From Heligmosomoides polygyrus polygyrus (lineage: Eukaryota > Nematoda > Chromadorea > Rhabditida > Heligmosomidae), in assembly GCA_947396885.1 (NCBI GenBank), contig OX377205.1, positions 74,310,969-74,374,968 of the forward strand: a DNA stretch of 64,000 nt, written 5' to 3'. Under the pieces are notes generated by a model. The model searched no databases. It was not told the origin of the DNA and was given only the letters and a program-made list of their open reading frames with translations. Below, in pieces: positions 56,301-64,000 of this stretch; positions within the stretch are counted from its first letter, which is position 1, and every line of letters starts with the position of its first letter. A program made the translations under genes and the position numbers.

Positions 56301-59300
56301 GCTGTCAAAGTATAAGCGGAATAAGCTGAAGATGCGGAAGCACGCGGCGACTGCAGCGGCAAGCACGATACCTACGTAGTGTGTGCTGCTGCAGTCGCGG
56401 CGTCTAGTGCCTTTATAGCTATATATAAACCTCTTCTTCTCAGTTGTCTAAAATTCGTTGGTATCGTTTTATTAGAAAAAATGGTTGCTTCGAATTGGAT
56501 GACCTAGAAATAGAGATCTGTTCCTATTGCGAAAAGATCGATGGTTACGTTATGACAAGAAGCTTCATTTCTAAGCGACACATATGTGAATAGAATATAG
56601 AATAACTCGGTAGTTTGTTAGAGCTCAAATTTAACATCATGGCCCATCTAGGAAAACTGCATCAGTGGCTGCTCTCCGTGCAAGCTGCAGAAACCACCAC
56701 ACGCTCGCGGCGAAAATCGTATGTTCAGACATACTGCGCCTGTCTAACCTCCGTAGCAGCGATTCTAGGCACACCCAATTTTTGTTATTAATAAAAAAAA
56801 AACTTGTGCAGGGTTCCTTAAACAAGCTTCTAGCGCTTTGTATGAATATGCGTATAATTCTTCTTAACGCGCTTATCAAAATCGTAATTAGAAAGAAGAG
56901 GGAAGGCGTTGTCAGATGCTGTTGACATGATTTTTGTTGTCTATTTCAGCCTACCCTTCTACAAGTCGGGAGCCGGAGAGGGAAGAGGACTGCTTCAATC
57001 CGAATGACTATGAAGAAGTTAGCACATCGGTGAGTTCGTTTATGGTCCTAAATCGTTTCCGTTTTTTGCGGCTCGAAGACTGGCCCAGTTTATAGGAGGC
57101 CATATTAAGGTAGATAAATTGTAGGGAGAAGAGAGAACATTGAAGATGTATTCTCCACATTTCCTCCACATTTGCTAAGATAGTCGTGTTCTGCTGCATT
57201 TCGCCTTGCTAAAGTGCTCGCTTATTTCAGAGGAGTCCAAAAACACCGTTCATACCACCGTCGAAGAGAGAAGACGCTCCCCTCGCATCTATATTAAATC
57301 CTCAGTTGGATAATATCGATCCAAGGTAAGCCGTTGATGCACTTCGGGTGAAGTTCTTCGTATTTCATTTTACCTTATCTTTAGACGGTTTTTCGCTGAT
57401 TATGAACACGACGCCGTGGTTCGATTTTCGCGAATCTTTGCCTCTAACATCAAGTCCACCTCGAAGGCGGAGATTTGGTGGCCGTCGAAGACCTTTCATA
57501 AGAAGGTTGCTGCAGAGGTTGGAATCTGACATAACTATTTAACCACTATTTTGTTCACTCAAATGCTTAATTGCTTCTTGCCTAACTGCTACACTTTGCT
57601 ATGTTATTATTACTCGAAACATCTTAAATTCGTATATTTTGGCATTGTAGAAGACGGCGAAAACAGAGAAGAAAGGCTGCGTGTTGGAATTCGCGCCGGA
57701 TCCCCCTGTTGATGGATTAGTTTCCGACGAAGAGGTCGTTTCGTTCAGCTCACGCTTATTGCAGCCTACTTCTGATGCTAAGTTCCCGAGCTTCAGGCGT
57801 TGATGCTGTCGGCCAAGACGAACGCGAAGTCGTCTCAGGCCAGCACTTCACGGCCAGGCGAAGGTCCTCCTGAGGAGATGATGGCTCCTTGGCGAGCAGG
57901 ACCGGCGAAGATTTGGTAGCTTTTAAAGCGTTCTATTCTTGTCTTATGAAGTATGCTCATTCTGTACTTCACCCCAGATCTACAACATTTATACCAGCTG
58001 CTTAGGAACTTGTTTAGATCCCACATTTAGTGCAGTAACTTAACATAACAAGCGAAACGAAAACATTCCAATTTTTTCTGGTCTTCTTTCGGAAGCTCCT
58101 ATTTGCTGTTGTTTAGCATTTGTTACCTCGTTTTGCTGCTTTTGTTTCTTTTGTTATGCCGTTTTCTAAGAAAAATCGATCACAATGTCATTACTTGAGG
58201 TATGATCGAGCTGGGGTACCCCCGACTGCGACGACGTTTGACTACGGGCTCGTAAAGCGGAAGATGGTGAGGTGGAGACTTCGTTTTTCGGTTACCATCT
58301 AGGCATCCTCATTTACTATTCCAGGAATATAGTACAGATCGAGAGCCGGAAGGCCGGTTACTGCCTGCCGAGCTGATAGAGTGGGAAGAGGACATTATGA
58401 TTGAAGGCGATGATTTTCGGGATGAGGTGAGTGATGCGGTGTTCTTGCTTCGTGGTAGTTCTACGGCCATTATCCACAGGTCCTCGATGAGCTCAAGTAT
58501 GGTGTGGAGCCGGCTTGCGGATGGGTACCGACGCAATACACTAGGACATACGAGCAGTACATGTTGGCTGGTGGGCGACGTATTGAAAATTATCAATTTC
58601 CTCAATGGTTGGAGTATTTGATACCTTTTTGATGTCATGGTGCTAGACTTTCTAACACAGTGAGTTATGAATCTACAACTGTCCGTAGGTCAGAAATCAT
58701 TGGTTTTGGCGACTGCAACATAACTATGCATTGTTTACAACTAAAAAGCCTGGTTCTGGTCTTTATGCTAGAAAGTCACAGCCATTGTGAACATTTCCGA
58801 GCAAAATCGTCCTAATGTCCGAGACGAGCTTATGAAATTACGTTTTCAGTAAAAAATGATGCGTTCGATTTGATGTTCCAGCCGATTCAAAAAGGCGTCA
58901 CTCCATCTCCAATAACGTTAGCACCTCATCCAGGTTGGTTATTTTTGAACCTTATTGTGTATTGCGACTGTTTACGCTGTCGATGCTCACATATGTAGCT
59001 TCTTTAGTGGGCGGTGGATGACATTTTTGTAGAGAGTCGCTGCCACGATGCGCGAAGAAGCCTAGTTTTATTGAGAAAATAAAGGAAAAACAGGGAACTC
59101 CTAGAATGCCCGCATATTCTTCTTATGTATTAGCGTTGGAATACGAGCAAAATTATGTCCTGAAGTTGGACTCGAACTTAAAAACGTAGGCTTAGGGGCT
59201 GGAATGTGCTAAAATGGAAAGGAACAACATGGGTTTCTCTTCCGTTTTCTTCTTCTCAGCTAAAAATTGGATTACGTGGAAAGTATTGTTCCTTTACGCA

Positions 59301-62300
59301 ATCGTGCTGATGGCGTTTGTTCGACTTAACTCTTAATCATAAGAACATTCCGCCATCGTCACCGGTTTTTATTATTCTGAATAGACTTCTTCGGGGTTAT
59401 AGTTGGTACCTTGTCAGGCAGAGCGCGATTGATGTTTTTTTTTTCCTATTAGAAAAGAGAGTAATAGGCTATTTATTGTGAAACTTCGTGGTCAAATTGA
59501 TAAAAGGCTAGGACTGAAATAACTGGAGATCTGTGTTCCCTCTATCTCGTTCCATACCAAATATATTTTAGATTTTCTTGCGACCAGTGCTTTTCCAGAC
59601 ATTATCACGGAACCGAGTGCGTCTCATTCGCTGTTTCCTCATGATTTTGTTAGTCAGCAGGAGCAACGATGGGAGGACAATGTGATTCTGGACCCGAAGC
59701 AAGTGGACAGGATAGCGGGTACATATAATGATGGCTGTGGCCAAATGGTGCTAGGTTGGGATGAGTTTATTTTTGTTTTTGTAGAGCCGAAAATTTTATC
59801 TCTGGATTACCTTGACGACCCGTTGATATACGGTATGCCGGATGATAGACGACCCGATGACATGATGGACACAACGCCGAATAAACCGTTCGATCGAAAG
59901 GTGATACGTTGATTTGAAAACAGGCTTTTGTTGGTGCCCAAGCTTTTCGCCGGTGAGACTGCTATAAATGTTATAGGAACATCAGTTTACCAAAAAGTCG
60001 AAAATGATTCTCGGTCAAGTGCAGCAGCGACAAAAGCAGGAGGAAGAGGAGCAGGTGCGTATATGCTTTGTTAATCCATAAACTTCACCTCAATTATTTA
60101 GTCGTTTGAAGGTTTTACTGTCGCTTTTCTTTTAGATGGAGACTTCTGTGGCTCAACTGACGGATAAGGATCCTTTCAACCTTAGTAATGACGACTATTA
60201 TTTGCTTAAAGCTATTAATAAGTAAGTCTATGTTGAGCATGTCCAGTAATTTAGACCGTATTGAGGTAGAGGTCAGCATGCATCCAACTTTGGAATGCAG
60301 ATTCAAATCAGTTTTCAGTACTGAACTGGTTGTTAGGCCATGTACCAGCTTAAGCCCGGAAGGCCTTTTCTTGTTCTTAGCGAGATTGCGTGGTAGTGAC
60401 TAAGCTTAAGTTTTACCATTTCAGATCTGGTCCTGCGGGTAATAGCATGTTGATACAACATTCAATTCCTGCTCAGAATATTCACCGAACGTTCTTTCCC
60501 ACCTTTCTTATTCCGTCGAAGCTGCGGCATTTCCACAGGTATTCTTTCTCATCAGAATGAGACTTTCGCTGTTTCTATTACAACCGTCTTTTAGGCAACC
60601 ATTATCAAAACGTGTTATACGACAGTTTAATGGGCGATGGGTGGATATCAAGAGGCTCACAAAGCATATCAAGATCAAAGAAGAGGTGAGACCAGTTGAA
60701 CCAGAGGCGGTTAAGCATTTCAGAAAAGCAGTGAGGGTGGAAACTAACTTGAGTTTCTTCGTCTTCTTTTGACAGGCTGCGACTTGTGGGAAGAGTTCTT
60801 GTGTTTAATGAAGGGTTTGGTGTCGAGGATACTGACATACTAATTTTTTCACAATCTCTGAAAGTTGTTAGACAACGTTTTTCTGGATTTTATTCTTTGT
60901 CAAAAAAGGAAATCTACGCTCACTGGAGTGCTTGCTGAGATCATCGATTTGCTCATATCTCAAAGCTTTGTGTACCTTGGCCCATAGCTGGATCATCTTT
61001 ATCTCAGTGTTTTGTTCTTTGTTCGTATCGTCTGTTAGTTCCACGCTGGAAATCCTTTATAGCAGTAGCTACTGTCTAGCCTTGGTGTAAGCTACGTATA
61101 CTCATAAAAGGCCTTCTGTCTATAGATAGCGAGTTATTCGTGCTGCGCCTTCGCCGCAGGTGGCTATTTAATAAAGTTCTCTACTCATTCCATCGTAGAA
61201 ACTGGTTATGACTCACTGCTTGTTGGCCGTCCGGAATCGTAGCCAAACTTTCGCCCTTCTAGTGGCGCGTGTCAACAGAGCTTTCTCCACTGTTTGCTCC
61301 AAGTTGCTATTCATTCCTTTGCAGTTCACAACACTAAAGTTTTCGTGGACCTAAATATAAATACGAATATGCATTAATTTTTATTGTCGTACAGCTTTCG
61401 ATTGTTAATCAGTTTATTTTTATTAAGCTTGTTATTTGTTAATTTTATCTTTTCTATTTCCATTTATTTTTACGACTTGTCATCACTCCTGTGTTTCAAG
61501 CTAGTCTAATTAAGCATCGAAAGCAGTGTTTTGCCTATGTGAGTTGATTGAGTTGAAGAAAGTATTTCTCTGTCCAGTTCCGTTAAGGGTAATTTTTCAG
61601 CAAAGAGAGAAACAACGTTGTGCTGAGGGTGGTGGCGATATCTTCTTCATGCGAGACGTGGCGGATCTCAGCGGTCGTGATGGCGATCTGATGTTGTTGG
61701 AGTATTCCGAGGAACATCCACCGCTGCTTTGTCAACCCGGCATGGCCTCGAAAATCAAGAACTATTACAAGAAGGTATCGGATACTAATCGTGTCGCACT
61801 TTGTGGAGCGCTTTTGGAATGTGATTGCATTTAGAAGCCTGGCAAGGATGTTGATCCAGACTTTGAGTTCGGAGAGATGGCGTATTTGCATTCTGTTCCA
61901 TTTCTCGGGCAACTACAGCCCGGTCAAGCGATGCAGTCCATCGAGAACAACTTGTTTCGGTAGGTAGAAAGGCGGCTGGAGCCTATTGAGTGTGTGAAAC
62001 GTGTACTGGCCTACTTTTAGGGCTCCAATCTACCGACATTCACCAAATCATGCAGATTACCTTCTCATCCGAAATCGGAATGGGTTCGTTTAGCGCAGGA
62101 GTTGCTCATGTTTTCCAACACTATCCGGTCGTCTTCCAGCTGGTATGTCCGGCCATGTCCTCCGGAGTTCCTCGTTGGACAGCAATGTCCGCTCTATGAA
62201 GTACCGAGTCCAAACTCAAAAAGGGCGACAGTATTCGTCCGAGATTTCCTTCTGGTGGGCTATGATGAATTAGAAAAGATCTGCATAGCCGCTGCAGTTG

Positions 62301-62667
62301 TAAAGGGCTTTGTTTAGGCGTTCATATACCGTCTGTTCTGGGCCAGTGAGCACAGACCTCGACGGTTAAAGATGGACGACATCAAAGCAGCGTTTCCACA
62401 CTATGCGGAGAGCAGCGTGAGAAAACGCTTGAAACAGTGCTCCGATTTCAAGCGGTTAGGCACCGGTCCTGATCAGAACTATTGGGTTCGTTCCTTTGGC
62501 GAGATTTGAGTACTATAAAGCCTTTAGGCGAAAGGATTTATGCTCTTCTCCTGCAGGTTTTACGACCGGAATTTCGATTACCCAGCAAGGAGGAGGTGTT
62601 GGCGATGGTAACTCCTGAGATGTGCTGCGCTCAATACAGCATGCTTGCTGCCGAGCAGAGGTTGAAG
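53323..62667 (+). CDS. taf-1: TAF1, TFIID largest subunit (partial, 3' end beyond window)
   Basis: TAF1 scaffolds TFIID at promoters. Exons include 53323-53578, 56950-57029, 57231-57325, 57385-57505, 57651-57734, 57797-57915, 58200-58266, 58325-58426, 58480-58570, 58882-58933, 59572-59718, 59785-59900, 59977-60054, 60136-60221, 60425-60538, 60595-60685, 61601-61774, 61835-61959, 62021-62083, 62140-62254, 62318-62485 and 62557-62667. Family-specific segments in order: [44 protein letters not shown], then the DUF3591 core [82 protein letters not shown] and [15 protein letters not shown]. One junction (58570 to 58882) is out of phase, so a small exon is missed there. The zinc knuckle and any bromodomains lie beyond the window. 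The start at 53323 is provisional (53404 possible). Intron 1 is 3.4 kb and carries three SINE copies. Confidence 0.93.
53958..54062 (+). mobile_element. tRNA-derived SINE, 5' fragment
   Basis: GTGGTAGCGCAATCGGAGGA plus GGTGCCGGCTGTTGTATGCC match the head of the family, then sequence diverges to GACGAACGCCATCCTTT before reaching the body. It lies in TAF1 intron 1. Confidence 0.6.
54477..54561. repeat. Near-perfect palindrome, 39-bp arms, 7-nt loop
   Basis: 54477-54515 and 54523-54561 are reverse complements with one mismatch (TTTTTGAGACTTCTATAAGT repeated in inverted form). Within each arm GAGACTTC and GAGTCTC also pair. The loop and inner arm ends carry the first bases of a SINE head (GCGCGTGTAGC), so the palindrome lies within the SINE. 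Confidence 0.9.
54500..54835 (+). mobile_element. tRNA-derived SINE interrupted by the palindrome
   Basis: After the split head, the body continues GGTGCTGGCTTTCGAGTGCA, CGATAGCTGGTCTCTCGTTC, GATTTGGTACCAGGCCTGTC and CATCGGCTGCCCACCGCAAG, to TAGAAGTAGAATGCGTGGCG. Other copies read GTAGCGCAGTCGGAG without a break where this one carries the extra segment. It lies in TAF1 intron 1. Confidence 0.75.
55577..55858 (-). mobile_element. tRNA-derived SINE, diverged copy
   Basis: On the plus strand it runs from AAAGGATAAAACACGGTGCT through CGCATTCTATTTACTTTTAT, GGTCAGCCGATGAACGAATC and CCAACTGCGCTACTACGCG. The body has a deletion where others have TCTGGTACCAA. It lies in TAF1 intron 1. Confidence 0.7.
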
Positions 62668-63189
62668 GTGGGCACTGGTGTTGATCTTGACCCTTGCTCC
62701 TGATCTCTTTTTGGTATGGCTTCGCCTTAGCTATTTTTTTGTCCTCACAATCCTTCTTTTTTCAGCTTACGATGAGACTTATTTAATTAATACCTCCATT
62801 TTTCGTTTTTTTTTTTCTCCGTTTTAATTGTAATCTGTCACGGCCTGCACCTCTGGGCAACTATTGAAGTACCTGACAATCGCCTTTACAAAGGTGTGGC
62901 TTCCCTGGAGAACCTTTCTAGCTTTACGTGAAAAGCTTCTACCCCTACGTTGTCGTAGTGGATGCTGGGGCACACGCGACGAACGGGCAGCGCTAAGGAG
63001 CTACACCCGCCCCTGGTGGGCGTGGCGTTAGGAGGTACAGCCGCTGCTCTGCGGACCGGAAACTTTTGTTTTGAGTGTCAAAGGTTTCGTAAGGCAGCCG
63101 TTAGACTCTCGGTGAAGTCTAGGGGGTTGAGGGTGGGTGAACAAGGGTGATGAGAGGAAGATCGCATACCCTCAGTAAAGGGCGGGTGT
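62668..63189. other. TAF1 intron, no exon recognised
   Basis: After donor GTGGGC at 62668 the sequence is T-rich and then enters GC-richer repeat DNA (62900-63189). Nothing in it matches TAF1 downstream of the AAEQRLK block. Confidence 0.4.
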
Positions 63190-64000
63190 ACCTCCTGACC
63201 GTCCCCCGCGACGAACGCAGTCAAAGCTGGTACGGAGCCACATTGCTTCAGTCACAGACTCCCCATTCGGCTTGTCACAAACTCTTACGAGTCGAGATTC
63301 ATGGCTAATAGCGACAAGACAGGCGAGATAGGTAAAGGGCTCCCAGTTGATGGTCGTTCGGGGTCTTTTTTTCTTGAACTTCGCGGCCTTCTCTCCTTGA
63401 CGTGAGAAGCGGAACGTCGCGCGAAGAAGACCGTGAAGAACTTGGGGACAACGAAGACGTCGGTCAGGCAATACTTGCGGTTGAAGATGATGTGGTCGAT
63501 CTCGTTGTGGAATTGGCCAGCGGGGATTGCTAGGTCCATCGTGGGGCAGGAGGCTTCTGGAATTGCGAGTTTCCATGGATGGTCTCCGTCGACATGATGA
63601 ACTCAGACAGTTTTTCACATTAGTCTTTCCACTCCAAACCGTGGGTTCCGATGTGAAGTTCATCCAACGACCTTCGTGGGCCGATCTTGACGATGATCAC
63701 TTTATATATAGATGTGATCTTCCTTATAGAACTTCCCAGAAAAGGCTTCGATGTTTTATTCATCGTGGTCGGATGTTGGGGCATACGCGACGAACACAGT
63801 CAAAGCTGGCACGGAGCCACATCGCTTCAGTCGCAGACGTCCGATTCGGGTTATCAGAGACACTTGCGAATCGATGTTCAACTGCGTTTTGATGAGGACA
63901 CTAACGCCGCCTACTCCCCTGCTGTCGCATGTTCCGGAGAACAGCTCTCCTCCGGAGTCGTAGGCGACGTGTAGTGTATTTTCGCCTCGGTCAGTACTCG
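63190..64000 (-). pseudogene. RTE endonuclease-region fragment, degraded
   Basis: It matches the 18.0-18.7-kb part of the main RTE on the same strand with several deletions: GQFHNEIDHIIFNRKYCLTD, VVPKF, RFSRQGEKAAKFKK, and at 63780-63960 the region equivalent to MWFRASFDCV / GGVGVLV. Frameshifts and internal deletions make it non-coding. It continues off the right edge and is antisense to TAF1. Confidence 0.8.

Overview
The window looks like nuclear DNA of a clade V (strongylid/hookworm-like) nematode. The basis is many short spliced exons with TTTCAG/TTTTAG acceptors, AT-rich introns that are often only 50-70 nt, several families of degenerate RTE-type non-LTR retrotransposons, a mariner relic, MITE-like hairpins and a repeated tRNA-like SINE. 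The species call is inference; nothing here is bacterial or viral.

Layout. (1) 1-9.2 kb, minus strand: a WD-repeat gene of the WDR11 family. At least 12 exons are readable; the C-terminus lies beyond the left edge. (2) 10-20.4 kb: a repeat island. It holds a 2.3-kb element with ~93-bp terminal inverted repeats carrying a nested 5'-truncated RTE copy with a (GAA)n tail, then a nearly full-length minus-strand RTE whose ~997-codon frame is broken by only two stops, a second RTE 3' fragment and a ~190-bp inverted-repeat pair. (3) 22.6-28.4 kb, minus strand: an R-Smad gene with divergent MH1 and MH2 domains. Ten exons join in phase to 512 codons plus stop, and the model ends without the receptor-phosphorylated Ser-Ser-X-Ser tail. 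(4) 28.9-44 kb: gene-poor DNA with RTE relics, a tandemly duplicated RTE fragment, an internally deleted mariner, three MITE/palindromic elements and a few isolated exon-like segments. (5) 44.2-51.4 kb, plus strand: a ten-exon coiled-coil protein gene of unknown function (441 codons plus stop, all phases consistent). (6) 52.6-52.9 kb, plus: a small two-exon gene (82 codons). (7) 53.3 kb to beyond the right edge, plus: TAF1, the largest TFIID subunit, read through its conserved DUF3591 core. A degraded RTE copy sits in its last visible intron.

Genes 5-7 lie on one strand. An AATAAA sits about 15 nt before an AG next to the first TAF1 ATG, as seen in tightly packed nematode operons. A tRNA-derived SINE with recognisable A and B boxes occurs at least eight times in both orientations, mostly in introns and intergenic DNA at 41-56 kb; one copy is split by a 39-bp-arm palindrome. 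I found no CRISPR array, prophage or other prokaryote-type defence system, and no clear evidence for a wholly new biological system. The most unusual items are the tail-less Smad, the SINE family with its palindrome insertion, and the compact gene junction before TAF1.
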